From DATFVA01 sp963721075 (lineage in GTDB: Bacteria > Bacteroidota > Ignavibacteria > Ignavibacteriales > Ignavibacteriaceae), in assembly GCA_963721075.1 (NCBI GenBank), contig CAVRHV010000020.1, forward strand, positions 22,365-86,364: a stretch of DNA of 64,000 bases, read 5' to 3'. Every line of letters starts with the position of its first letter. The first letter of the stretch is position 1. The notes under the pieces were generated by a model. That model was not told the origin of the DNA. It ran no database searches and saw only the letters and a list, made by a program, of their open reading frames with translations. Positions 47,847 to 57,539 of the stretch are shown here, one piece after another. The position numbers and the translations under genes were made by a program.

Positions 47847-48841
47847 TGAAAATTTCTGTTCTGGGAGCCGGCGGCTGGGGCACAACCCTTGCCATTCTGC
47901 TTCATTTTAATGGACATAAAGTTACTCTCTGGGAATATGTAAGGAGCTATGCAAAGGTACTTGAAAAGACCAGGGAGAACACAAGCTACCTTCCCGGGAT
48001 ACCCATCCCCGACGAAATAAAAATCACTCATGATCTTGACGAAGCTGTACACCAGCAGCATATGATAGTTCTTGCTGTCCCTTCCCAGTATCTGCGCGGG
48101 GTAATTAAAAATGCAGATTCTTCCTCGCTCAAAAATTCAATACTTGTCAGCGTGGCGAAAGGAATTGAAAACAAGAGCCTGATGACAATGTCGCAGATGC
48201 TTATTGATGAAGTGCCTTCGCTTGATATCAACCAGATAGGAGTACTTTCGGGACCAAGTCATGCCGAAGAAGTTGCCAGACGAATCCCCACTGCAGTTGT
48301 AGCTGCTTCAGTTGATGCCGAAACTTCCAAATCTATTCAGGCTGCATTCATCACCTCATATTTCAGAGTGTATGGTTCTACGGATATTCTCGGTGTTGAA
48401 ATGGGCGGTGCATTTAAGAATGTCATAGCTATAGGCGCCGGAATTATTGACGGTGTAAAATTCGGCGATAATACCAAAGCGGCTATAATGACAAGAGGCA
48501 TAGCGGAAATATCAAGATTAGGTATCGCGATGGGGGCACAGCCGGAAACCTTTGCAGGGTTATCAGGAATGGGAGATTTGATTGTTACCTGTATGAGCCG
48601 CCACAGCCGTAACCGTTATGTGGGGGAACAGATAGGTTCCGGGAAAACGCTTAAGCAGGTCCTGAAATCAATGAAGATGATTGCTGAGGGAGTTGAAACA
48701 AGCCGGTCAGCTTCAATGCTCGCGAAGAAGAACAGCGTTGAAACTCCTATTACCACCGAAGTATATAAGATCCTGTTTGAAGATAAGGATCCGGTAAAAG
48801 CGACGACTGATCTGATGACACGCGATATGAAAATGGAATAA
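47846..48841 (+). CDS. gpsA: NAD(P)H-dependent glycerol-3-phosphate dehydrogenase GpsA
   Basis: This 331-residue enzyme begins with the dinucleotide fold LGAGGWGTTLAILLHFNGHK. Conserved motifs are VPSQYLRGV (about 76-84), SVAKGIENKSL (about 101-111) and GGAFKNVIAIGAGIIDGVKF (about 188-207) with the catalytic Lys. It reduces dihydroxyacetone phosphate to glycerol 3-phosphate in the cytoplasm, which feeds PlsY upstream. Its stop is one base from the end of the convergent MutS-like gene. Confidence 0.96.
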   Translation: MKISVLGAGGWGTTLAILLHFNGHKVTLWEYVRSYAKVLEKTRENTSYLPGIPIPDEIKITHDLDEAVHQQHMIVLAVPSQYLRGVIKNADSSSLKNSILVSVAKGIENKSLMTMSQMLIDEVPSLDINQIGVLSGPSHAEEVARRIPTAVVAASVDAETSKSIQAAFITSYFRVYGSTDILGVEMGGAFKNVIAIGAGIIDGVKFGDNTKAAIMTRGIAEISRLGIAMGAQPETFAGLSGMGDLIVTCMSRHSRNRYVGEQIGSGKTLKQVLKSMKMIAEGVETSRSASMLAKKNSVETPITTEVYKILFEDKDPVKATTDLMTRDMKME

Positions 48842-48842
48842 A

Positions 48843-50697
48843 TTAATTAACGGGCAGACCTTCAAGTTTCATTATTTTCAATGCATTGGTAGTAGGACAG
48901 GGTCCGTTATTTAATCTATAATCGAAAATCATCTTCCCTTCTTTTATTTCCTCTCTGAAGTGATAATTTCTAACTCTGGAAATCTCTTCCGATAATTTTA
49001 CCAGTTCCAGATCGTGCGTAGCAACAGCCCCGATCGCATTTGTCTGCGCAAGTTTTTTTATAAACGCACTGCTCCCCTTCAATCTTTCAATGTTATTTGT
49101 CCCTCTGAATATTTCATCAATTAAAAATAGTACCGGGTATTCCGATTCTTCTATCTCATCCAGCAGTGCTTTAAGTCTTTTAACCTCAGCATAGAAATAA
49201 GAAATCCCGTCTATAACAGAATCACTCACCTTTATGCAGGTAAATAATCTGAAATAACGATAAACCGTCAAGCTCCTGTGCATTAACCACACTGCCCGCA
49301 TAAGCAAGAGAAAGGTTTACGCCGATAGTTCTGATGAAAGTACTTTTGCCCGACATATTTGAGCCCGTGATAATTGCGATCTCACTTCCGGAGGTAAATG
49401 TAAAATCGTTATGTATCTTTTTCTCCTTTTTCAGTAACGGATGTCCCATTTGCTTACCGCTGAATGTCGTCTGCGTATTATTATTATTTACTATTTCCGG
49501 GAAGCTGTAATCAGGGTTCAGGAAAGCAAAGTTAGCGAGTGATGAAAGGGCTTCAAGATGATACCAGGTTTCCACCCATTTAGGGTATCTTCCCGAAACC
49601 AGGTTCTTATACCGGTTCAGTTTCAGTCTGAAATAAAAGTCCGCAGGGAAAACCGCCCTAACCATATTCCATACGAAAGGATTCCCTTTTCTTATCCTTA
49701 AATAACCAACAGCACTCCTGATCTTATTTATCAGTACCGAAGGCCGCTCGTCTTTTGTTCTGAAAGGACTGCATAATTCAGCTAACCCAGAATTACTTTT
49801 ATAAGGATACCGTTCAAGATACTCAAACACACTTCCGACTTTTTCCAGTTCATCGGAGATGTACTCAGCTTCATCCAGGATCTTATCTTTTTCCTTATTG
49901 TTAAAATGAAATAGAATGATATAGAGTAATGTTGTTATCACCCAATAAGGGGGAATTGTTTTATCAATGAATAAAAAGAAAAGTATAATATTAATTGGTG
50001 CAAGAAAGATCATTATTCCGAAGATAAGCTTAAAAGAAGCCGGTATTATGCTTTTCTTATTCAACAGCTTTAAGATCATATCTCCATTAAACTCACGCTT
50101 CGATGAGAGCGATGAGTAAAGTGCAAGTTTATCTCTGAACCTGGTGAGCGGAATCAGTTCTTTCACAAGACTCTGTCTTTTTTTAATCTCTTCCACATCA
50201 GGATCTTTTATATGAAGCCATGTCCTCAACAGAGATCCCGAGTGACCGGATGTTCCCGTATTTATCAGCTGATGAAGCGATTCATTCCCTGCCAGGTTCA
50301 AATCAGCTTCAACGGGGCCCGGCTCATTCTCTGCTTTGTCTTCGTTAGAATAGTGGATACGCGGAATATTTTTCCAATCGAGATTTAACCTTGCAAGGTT
50401 TGTCGATTTAATCTTTACCCAGAGGTCAAGCTTTTTAATTCCATTATCCAGCCGGTTGTGAAGATGAGCCATAACCGCAAACGCTAATAAAAATACACCG
50501 GCGGAAATAAGAGCAGAAGTATCCGATACCGAAAAGAAAAGACTAAAAAATATAATTACCCCGGCAAGAAGGAGCAGAAGCCTGTAATTTGAATAACTCC
50601 TGCTTAGCGCCTGCAGTCTTTCTTTTCTCTTTTGAAGTCTGTTTATCAGGCTTTCCAGATCAGTTTTAACCTTTTCATAAGAATTATTCAGCATCAT
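48843..50697 (-). CDS. Membrane-associated MutS-like ATPase, one apparent frameshift
   Basis: An N-terminal helical stretch (about 1-45, KVKTDLESLINRLQKRKERL) leads to two membrane helices near 40-90 (LLLLAGVIIFFSLFFSV) and two more near 220-270 (IFGIMIFLAPINIILFFLFI). A MutS core-like region follows, then the ATPase: Walker A ITGSNMSGKSTFIRT, Walker B LFLIDEIFRGTNN and the His-loop ATHDLELV. The frame breaks near 49250-49256. The first part ends in IIYLHKGE at 49222 and the rest (LFTCIKVSDSVIDG) continues in the next frame to 48843. Removing one base gives about 617 residues. It lacks the mismatch-recognition domain, so repair is unlikely. It starts 4 bases after pduT-like. Confidence 0.8.
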
Positions 50698-50701
50698 CGA
50701 A

Positions 50702-51250
50702 TCAGATCCATGACTGCAATATTTCTTTCCGCGGCTGGGGGATTACCACTTTCTGAACGAGTAATCCTTTCTTAGCTATGGCAGCGGCTCCGGTATCCAC
50801 AGCAGTCTGCACCGAAGCAACATCACCTGTGAGCATAACGTATCCTTTACCACCAATAGCCATTGCAAGGTAAACAGTAATCAGATCCACTGATGCAGAT
50901 TTAACAGCAGCATCCGCAGCTTCAATGATAGATGCTACAGAGAATGATTCAATTACACCAAGTGCCTGCAGGTCGGTAACCGGATTTATTCCGCTGATCG
51001 CAGGAAATATAGAGGGGTGAACATTAGGAATTATAAAATTATCTACCAGTTCATCAGAACTTATTTCAATACCTGTTTCTATGCTGGCATTAACTGCGTC
51101 AACATCTCCCCCGATCAATACCATATATTTACCGGGACAAATTGTCCTGTTAACAATAATTTCTATATCGGCACGTTTCAGCATCGCGTCCGAAACTTCA
51201 ATCCCTTTAGCGATGCTCGATAATTCAATTAAACCAATAGCTGCTTTCAT
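50702..51250 (-). CDS. pduT: Tandem-BMC shell protein, PduT-like
   Basis: Two BMC domains are seen in 182 residues: AAIGLIELSSIAKGIEVSDA (about 3-22) and, from about 93, LGVIESFSVASIIEAADAAV with the repeated VYLAMAIGGKGYVMLTGDVA motif. Residue 38 is Cys, in NRTICPGKYMVLIGGDV. PduT places a 4Fe-4S cluster at the trimer pore by Cys38, so this protein probably does the same. It would form a shell trimer of a bacterial microcompartment. The PduS-like gene is 14 bases upstream, its known partner. No hexameric shell protein or enzyme of a microcompartment is in the window, so the rest of the locus must lie elsewhere. Confidence 0.85.
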   Translation of the reverse strand: MKAAIGLIELSSIAKGIEVSDAMLKRADIEIIVNRTICPGKYMVLIGGDVDAVNASIETGIEISSDELVDNFIIPNVHPSIFPAISGINPVTDLQALGVIESFSVASIIEAADAAVKSASVDLITVYLAMAIGGKGYVMLTGDVASVQTAVDTGAAAIAKKGLLVQKVVIPQPRKEILQSWI

Positions 51251-51264
51251 AAAAAAATCCTCTG

Positions 51265-52605
51265 TTAATTAGCTGCAGATATTACAATACTTTCCTGAGT
51301 GATCGATTTAACAACTCCCTCAATGCCTGAATGAACAGGTACGCCCGAATCATTCTCATCCGGAGAAGCAATCATTTCGCCGGATTTTACATGCGTCCCG
51401 ATTTTAACTACAGGAACAGCCGCATTTCCGAAATTGTATTTCAGCGGTATATTCAACTGTGCGATCCTGCTGTTAAATTCAGTATATCCGGCTTTCCGAT
51501 CATAAGGTTTTAACCCGAGTCTCTGGTAAAGATTTGATATAGGGATCTCCCTTCCCTCCCTTGCCGGATGGACGTCCCTGAATGCTTCCTCAAGCTGAAC
51601 TTTTGTAAATCCCTTTTCCTCTTCGCGGAGTCTGACTTTATTATCAACACAAATATTTTTAGGATCAAGCTTTTCTGGACAGGCGAACAAGGTACAAACA
51701 TTACATTCACAGCAGGCGGAAGCCCACATATTAAGCATTTCCTTTGCCTCGCCTGTCATCTGAAGCGCCCGCATTACAAGGTGAGGCTGTATAGGGTAGC
51801 CAAGTATATATCTTGGACATAACTGTGTACAGAATGAACACTGATCACAGGTGCTGTGACCTGTTTTATTATAAACCTTCTGAGGTGAAGATTTCCTGAC
51901 AACAAGAGTATGATCCGAAGGAAGAATTATCAGGCCGCCGAGAGTCTTGGTTACCGGTTTTGAAAAATCTGTTTCAACTCCCCCCATCATCACACCGCCG
52001 GTAAGAACAGCAGGAGAATCAGATGTAAATCCGCCGGCAAAATTGATGCATTCAATAAAGCTGGTTCCCACGGGCACTTTTATGGTTAAGGGATTTTTAA
52101 CTGCCCCGGCAACAGTAATATATTTTTCTGTAACCGGTATGCCTTCAGAGGCATAAGATATATTCACCAGTGTCTCAACATTACTGACAAGGCATCCGAC
52201 CATCAGCGGAATACCGTTCGGCGGGATCCTTTTTCCCGTTATATCATATACAAGGATAAATTCGTCGCCGGCAGGATAAACATTTTTTGTGATAAAAATA
52301 TTGTACCCTTTTTTTTCAGCCAGAGGTTTTATGATATCCGCAGCATCTTTATTTTTATTTTTAATTGCTATCGTCACCCGGGACGCGCCCGTAAGTTCCT
52401 GTGCCAGTTCGAGACCGTGCATCATCCTTTCAGTTTCTCTCAGCATCACCTCACGGTCTTTATACAGAAGCGGTTCGCATTCAACCCCGTTAGCAATTAT
52501 ATGCTCAACATCCGAAGTAAGTTTTCTGTGCGTCGGAAAACCGCCGCCTCCGGCACCTACCACCCCGGCTTCCCGTATTTTATTCAACAATGTTTCTTTC
52601 GTCAT
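51265..52605 (-). CDS. pduS: PduS-like electron-transfer flavoprotein (RnfC-like)
   Basis: This 446-residue protein opens with VVGAGGGGFPTHRKL, an RnfC/NuoF-like glycine-rich nucleotide-binding motif, then has an SLBB domain (about 165-235; VAGAVKNPLTIKVPVGTSF). Two 4Fe-4S cluster motifs follow: CDQCSFCTQLCP (about 262-273) and CCECNVCTLFACP (about 307-319). The C-terminal region (IGTHVKSGEMIASPDENDSG) resembles a barrel-sandwich hybrid domain. PduS reduces cobalamin for propanediol utilisation and passes electrons through PduT. Coupling with the PduT-like gene directly downstream supports this, but whether it serves B12-dependent chemistry here is unknown. Confidence 0.85.
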   Translation of the reverse strand: MTKETLLNKIREAGVVGAGGGGFPTHRKLTSDVEHIIANGVECEPLLYKDREVMLRETERMMHGLELAQELTGASRVTIAIKNKNKDAADIIKPLAEKKGYNIFITKNVYPAGDEFILVYDITGKRIPPNGIPLMVGCLVSNVETLVNISYASEGIPVTEKYITVAGAVKNPLTIKVPVGTSFIECINFAGGFTSDSPAVLTGGVMMGGVETDFSKPVTKTLGGLIILPSDHTLVVRKSSPQKVYNKTGHSTCDQCSFCTQLCPRYILGYPIQPHLVMRALQMTGEAKEMLNMWASACCECNVCTLFACPEKLDPKNICVDNKVRLREEEKGFTKVQLEEAFRDVHPAREGREIPISNLYQRLGLKPYDRKAGYTEFNSRIAQLNIPLKYNFGNAAVPVVKIGTHVKSGEMIASPDENDSGVPVHSGIEGVVKSITQESIVISAAN

Positions 52606-52681
52606 TCCAATTCCGGATAATATTGAATTACAATATCATAAAATTAGTAAAAAATTGCAGGGGTAATGCAATTATTTACAT

Positions 52682-52823
52682 AGGTTAATTTCCTGCTAAT
52701 TTTTTATCGCCTCCGGACGAAGAAGGCTCAGAGGCAGGTGAATCGAACAGAGTAGGGCAGGCACTCAAGGGACAGGTAAACCCGCAGGGGTTTGGAAGTG
52801 AATGTTTTCTGCAAATATTAAAC
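52682..52823 (+). other. Unexplained GC-richer segment between pduS-like and a STAS gene
   Basis: Sequence before element copy B is richer in G and C than its surroundings. It has no ATG, but one plus-strand frame stays open from about 52687 to the stop inside the element and reads PPDEEGSEAGESNRVG. I do not recognise it. It could be the remnant of a mobile element or of a structured RNA. A short hairpin AAACCC-GCA-GGGTTT lies near 52778. Confidence 0.3.
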
Positions 52824-52905
52824 GAGGCTGTCTAATAAGTGTCATTCTGATTTTATTTCGGAATCTAAGTTCGGGCTGACAATATCAGACTTTTGAGATA
52901 ACCTC
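52824..52905. mobile_element. MITE-like element, copy B
   Basis: An 82-bp relative of copy A with the same ends, GAGGCTGTCTAATAAGT (52824-52840) and ACTTTTGAGATAACCTC (52889-52905), and shared inner arms GTCATTCTGATTTTATTTCG and CTGACAATATCAG. The centre is shorter than in copy A, so an internal deletion separates them. Confidence 0.75.
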
Positions 52906-52917
52906 AGAAACAAAATC

Positions 52918-53223
52918 CTATTTAATATTAAACAAAGTGGTCAGTTTCAGCTGACTGAGGACATTCATTACCTGCGAATTGACATTATTAAGACTGAACT
53001 GCACATTCTTATTATGACAGCTTGTATATGCGTGAACAAGGAGTCCTATTCCCCAGCTCGATATATATTCAACATTGCTTAAATCAATCGATATTTCCTT
53101 ACTTCCATCATCAAGTGCGCCCTGCACCTGCTGCTGAAAAGTTTCACTCTCTACACCGATTAATTTATGTTTATCGATAATAATAACGGATTTATCCTGA
53201 TCCTTCTCGGTACGAATATCCAT
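52918..53223 (-). CDS. STAS-domain anti-sigma-factor antagonist-like protein
   Basis: This 101-residue protein is one STAS domain. The regulatory Ser pair lies in VEYISSWGIGLLVHAY (about 51-66), where SpoIIAA-type proteins are phosphorylated by anti-sigma kinases. It is a cytoplasmic partner-switching component. It lies downstream of the UPF0182 gene with an 80-base gap, and about 4 kb from a second STAS gene and a SpoIIE-type phosphatase, which probably form one signalling set (inference). The Trp next to the Ser is less usual. Confidence 0.8.
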   Translation of the reverse strand: MDIRTEKDQDKSVIIIDKHKLIGVESETFQQQVQGALDDGSKEISIDLSNVEYISSWGIGLLVHAYTSCHNKNVQFSLNNVNSQVMNVLSQLKLTTLFNIK

Positions 53224-53303
53224 AATTTTCTCCTTTTGTATTTTCTAAAACACTAAAATAGCTGTTATTTTCTGATTTTCAAGCAATTTACAGCAATAAC
53301 AAA

Positions 53304-56162
53304 CTATTTCTTCTCCTGCATATTTTTTGAACGATCGGACAAATCTTTTAAGATAGACTGCAGTCTTTCAAGAGCGTCAGCCGCTTTCTGAAATTCCTTC
53401 TGTCCCTGGTATTTCAGATAATTATTAAACGCTTCATTTGCCTGGCCTATTTTTTCATCTACTGATGTTTCAACTCTTGCGGGAGTTGTTTCCTCTTTTA
53501 CAGCCGTCTGTTTCACAGGAGTCTCTCCATATAGTTCCTGCAGAGCTTCCTGAAAAGTTTCCGCATAACTCAGCTGATCGTCATGCATAACAGCAACAAG
53601 TCTCAGTTCAGGATAAGCAGCAGTTTCTGCCTGAAGATAAATGGGCTCGACATAAATGATTGTCTCGTCCACAGGAATCGCCAGAACATTTCCCCGGATT
53701 ACATTAGAGCCGCGCTGGTTCCAGAGCGACAGCTGACCCGACAAGAAGCTGTCCTGATCAATCTTTGTCTCAACCTGCTGCGGACCAAGCACACTCTTAT
53801 CTTTTGGAAACTTATATGCGATGAACCGGCCGTAGTTATCCCCGTCGCACATACCGGCAACCCAGCCTATTGACACCTGCCTGTTCTTGGGTGTAAAAGG
53901 CAGTATCAGAACAAATTCCGCCTTATGCGTTTTAGGAAGCTGCCACATTATATAATAAGGATTGACAGGCTCAACCTGGTCATAATATTTCTCAGTAGCT
54001 CTTATCCAGAGATCCTCCTGGTTATAAAAAACTGTAGGATCTGTCATATGGTATTTAGCATACATTAGTCCCTGCACCATCATATAATCAAAGGGATAGC
54101 GCGCATGTTCAACCAGATCAGGGGGCATTTCCGATTTCTTTTAAAGAGACCCGGAAAAATATTATTCCATACCTTTATAAGCGGATCACTCTCATCAAAA
54201 ATATAAAAATCAGTTTTACCGTTGAAAGCATTTATCACAACCTTAACGGAGTTTCTTATATAGTTAAGACCATTCAGTTCGGGGGCCGTATTCGTCGTAA
54301 GGGTTCTTGTTGTTTCACCCTCCTTATACGCAATTTTTTCAGTTGAATGAAAAACTTCGCTGTACGGGAAATAGCTGCTTGTGGTATAAGCATCGATAAT
54401 CCAGTAAAGTTTGCCGTCTTTTCCGAGCACTATATAAGGATCCTTGTCATATTCAAGGAACGGGGCGAGGGTTCTTGCCCTGTCCATTATCTGCCTGTGA
54501 AACATTATCCTGCTCTCCGGATTAGGATATCCCGAAAAGAAGAACTTCGTTCCGTCAAACTTCCAGCCGAACAGGAATTTCCTCCAGATATTTGAAATCT
54601 GAACACCACCTTTACCGGGATACTTTATATTAACATTCTGTTCTCCGCTGGGATAATCAAATTCAGGCTCATCAGTGTTAACAATGACATAGGAATCTGT
54701 AAGCTCGCCGTAGTATATCTGCGGCTGTTTAACTTCCAGTCGGGGATATTTACTTACCGGGGGAATATCTTTTATTAAAAGGTTAGGCAGACCTTCAGGA
54801 GTAAAATCACTTACAGTAGTTAAAGTAATGCCGTAACCATGCGTATACTTGAACCTTGTATTAACGAATGTCTGACTCTGCGGAGGAAGATTTGAGGCTT
54901 CCATTTCTCTGGCAGAAACCATGACCTGCCTGTACTCATTATTAAAGTGATACCGGTCGATATCGACATCTTTAAACTCATAATAAAGACGAATTTCCTG
55001 GAACTGTTTATAGACATCATCAAGCGCCCGCCAGTCCCATAGCCTGATATTCTCAAAAGTTGCCTGGTTCTCCTGAACAATCTGCTTATTAAAAACATCC
55101 TTTGCAGGATATTCTTTTTCTTCAATATTCTGAAGGCCGAAACCATAGCGGGTAAGTTTTATATTATTCTGAATATACGGGCGTTCATAAGTTATCTCAT
55201 TGGGTTCAACCCGCAGCCATTGGAATATTCCGGGGATTGCAGTTAAGCCAACGAACCATATTATGAAAAGAGTTATCAGAACCGAAAAAAGAAGGATGGG
55301 TTCGGAACTGACATTTCTGACCCTGAGCTTAGAATAAAAAGACTGAAGGTAATTCCTCGCCGGTTTAATCAGCAGAGCTGCAGCCAGGATAATCATCAGC
55401 ACGATAATAATATCATAAGCAGGAAGGAGAATGTTAACGTCGGTCCATCCCGGTCCCCTTACCACACCCACATTAGAAAACATTAAGTCGTAGCGGCTCA
55501 GATATTTATCATACGCCAGAACCAAGATCAATACCGCACCGATGATAAGGATATTAGTGTAAGGTTTGGAAGAAATATAGCGGTCGAAGCCGGAGAAATT
55601 CGCTGTTAAATTTCCTTTTTCATCAAATTTCAGGAAAGAAGTAAACAAGACTGCGATAAGTGAAATGATAGTGAGAATTATCAGCAGGGCATAAAGACTA
55701 TCGAGAAACGGCAGGGTAAAGATGTAAAAACCGGCATCCTTATTCAGGACAGGTTCGGAAACACCCATAGGAACCTGGAACCAGAACTTAAGAATAACCT
55801 CCCAGTTTGAATAACCCCAGACAGCCCCGGCCACAAAGGACACTCCCTGGCTGATCTTTCCTGAGATAACTTTTACCAGACGGGATAGAAAACGTAAGCA
55901 ATGAAACAATACCTAAAGAGAGAAGAGCTCCGACAGCTCCCGAGACAGTCTGTGCAATTATATATACCCAGAACCGGTCGCCGTATCCAAGATTTTCAAA
56001 CCAGAGCATCTCGCCCCAGAAATCAAGCGACCAGAATAAAATGATAGTAAAGGCACCGATTATGATCCCGAATACTGTTCTCCCTTTTTTTTGCTGCTTT
56101 ATACCGGTAAATGCAAGGTATAAGGCCAGTCCAAGTAAGATAATAATAATAGCTGTATACAT
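53304..56162 (-). CDS. UPF0182 family membrane protein, two apparent frameshifts
   Basis: The reconstructed protein has about 952 residues. The N-terminal half holds about seven membrane helices (first MYTAIIIILLGLALYLAF; then QTVSGAVGALLSLGIVSL and others), then a large extracytoplasmic domain (WLRVEPNEITYERPYIQNNI, KYTHGYGITLTTVSDFTPEG). A C-terminal MPPDLVEHARYPFDYMMVQG motif is typical of UPF0182 (COG1615). Two breaks are seen. One is an extra C at 55882-55884 (the GGG run on plus), and one is a missing A at 54139-54142 (the TTTT run on plus), after which the frame resumes SEMPPDLV. The function of the family is unknown. The last part is a Glu/Lys-rich helical tail. Confidence 0.82.
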
Positions 56163-56285
56163 ACTCTTAAGTTAATATGATAAAAAACCATACAATATAT
56201 AACGATTATTTATCAACAATGAAACTTATTTAGGTTCAATCCCCTTAAATTAACTTAAACAGCTATTCAGCAGGATAATTCGGAA

Positions 56286-57137
56286 TTAAAGAGAGGACAG
56301 CAGTCTTTTTATATGAGGAACCTGTTTACGTGCTGCTTCGGCTCCCTTTTCTATTATACCGGGGATCTTGTGGATATCAAACATTGACAGAGGTTCATCA
56401 AATTCGGGAATGATCGCAAAGATCTCAGAATGATGGGCCAGATTGTTAAAGGCGTACGATGCCTTTAAGATATTATTCATATATATGGCAGTCATCTGTT
56501 CCTGTACGGCAGTCAGCGACTTAAACTTTTTTCTGTAATCTATCATAAATCCCATCGCCACAATTATACCCGCTCCGTTTTTAATTGCTGTATCTACAGG
56601 GAGTGGATCAGAGGCGGCGCCATCGACAAGCAAATTACCATTTATTTCCCATGGAGGGAAAATTAAAGGCAGAGCAATGCTTGCCCGGATAGCATCAAAC
56701 ATTTTACCTTTTGAAATAGCAACTTTCTCACCGGTCATCATATCAGTAGCAACAACGATCAAAGGGATTTTAAGATCTTTGAATGTTCTGTCGCCGAAAA
56801 TATTTCTAATTCTTGTATTCAGTACCTCGTCATTCACCATCCCGCTTTTTTCATTGAATTTCAGGCTGCCGTCCTTTGATGCTTTCAGATTGACAAGATA
56901 GTCCTGCATAAGTTCGGTTGTCCATGTCCTTTCCGACCACATTTTAATTTCATCTATACTCATGCCCATAGCGATCCCGGCGCCGTATATACTTCCCGCG
57001 CTGCAGCCAACCACCATATCAACCTTTATATTTTCTTCGGTCAAAACCTGCCACAAACCGATTGAAGCAGCGCACTTAATTGCTCCTGATCCGATTACGA
57101 GCGTAACTCCTTTTTTACTTTTCTCCTGAGGACCCAT
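56286..57137 (-). CDS. Patatin-like phospholipase
   Basis: This 283-residue protein has the patatin fold: an N-terminal VIGSGAIKCAASIGLWQVL oxyanion-hole region (about 14-32), a nucleophile elbow GCSAGS with Ser46, and the catalytic Asp172 in VDGAASDPLPVD. The Ser-Asp dyad is complete, so it should be an active acyl hydrolase. The oxyanion motif differs from the usual GGGxRG. It lies 35 bases downstream of the STAS gene and upstream of UPF0182 on the minus strand, perhaps part of the same stress-response set. Confidence 0.88.
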   Translation of the reverse strand: MGPQEKSKKGVTLVIGSGAIKCAASIGLWQVLTEENIKVDMVVGCSAGSIYGAGIAMGMSIDEIKMWSERTWTTELMQDYLVNLKASKDGSLKFNEKSGMVNDEVLNTRIRNIFGDRTFKDLKIPLIVVATDMMTGEKVAISKGKMFDAIRASIALPLIFPPWEINGNLLVDGAASDPLPVDTAIKNGAGIIVAMGFMIDYRKKFKSLTAVQEQMTAIYMNNILKASYAFNNLAHHSEIFAIIPEFDEPLSMFDIHKIPGIIEKGAEAARKQVPHIKRLLSSL

Positions 57138-57172
57138 GTAATATTTCTTCCTTATAAAAATTTATTATTGCT

Positions 57173-57508
57173 TTACGCGAAACTCTCAACTGCGGCCTCA
57201 ACATCCGGAAATATTTTAAGGATATTATTAAAGCCGGTAAGGGTAAGTACCTTCAGCACATCCGGCTGGATATTAGCAAGGCGCATGTCCCCGTTCAAAC
57301 TGCGGGTCTCCTTCACAGCGGCAAGCATCATCCGCAGCCCGGCACTGCTGGTATACTCAACCTCCTTCAGGTCGGTTACAAGGTTAATATTGCCTTTGGT
57401 TATATGTCCTCTTATGTGATCGGTAATTTTAGGTGCGGTCAGGGCGTCGATATCGCCCGAAAGTTTGATTATAACAAGGTTGTCCGTATAACTATCCGTT
57501 ATATCCAT
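57173..57508 (-). CDS. STAS-domain anti-sigma-factor antagonist
   Basis: This 111-residue protein has the SpoIIAA-type pattern: LVIIKLSGDIDALTAPKITD (about 11-30) and DLKEVEYTSSAGLRMMLAA (about 46-64), in which the phosphorylated Ser lies in TSSAG. It should be the phosphorylatable switch partner of the kinase and phosphatase encoded just upstream (31-base gap). The target sigma factor is not in the window. Confidence 0.88.
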   Translation of the reverse strand: MDITDSYTDNLVIIKLSGDIDALTAPKITDHIRGHITKGNINLVTDLKEVEYTSSAGLRMMLAAVKETRSLNGDMRLANIQPDVLKVLTLTGFNNILKIFPDVEAAVESFA

Positions 57509-57539
57509 CTACCATCCTTCTTTTAGAATTATTTGAGAT

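Noticed and set aside
52606..52917. Cobalamin riboswitch upstream of the pduS-like gene
   Set aside because: No B12-box or related conserved pattern could be found on the minus strand.
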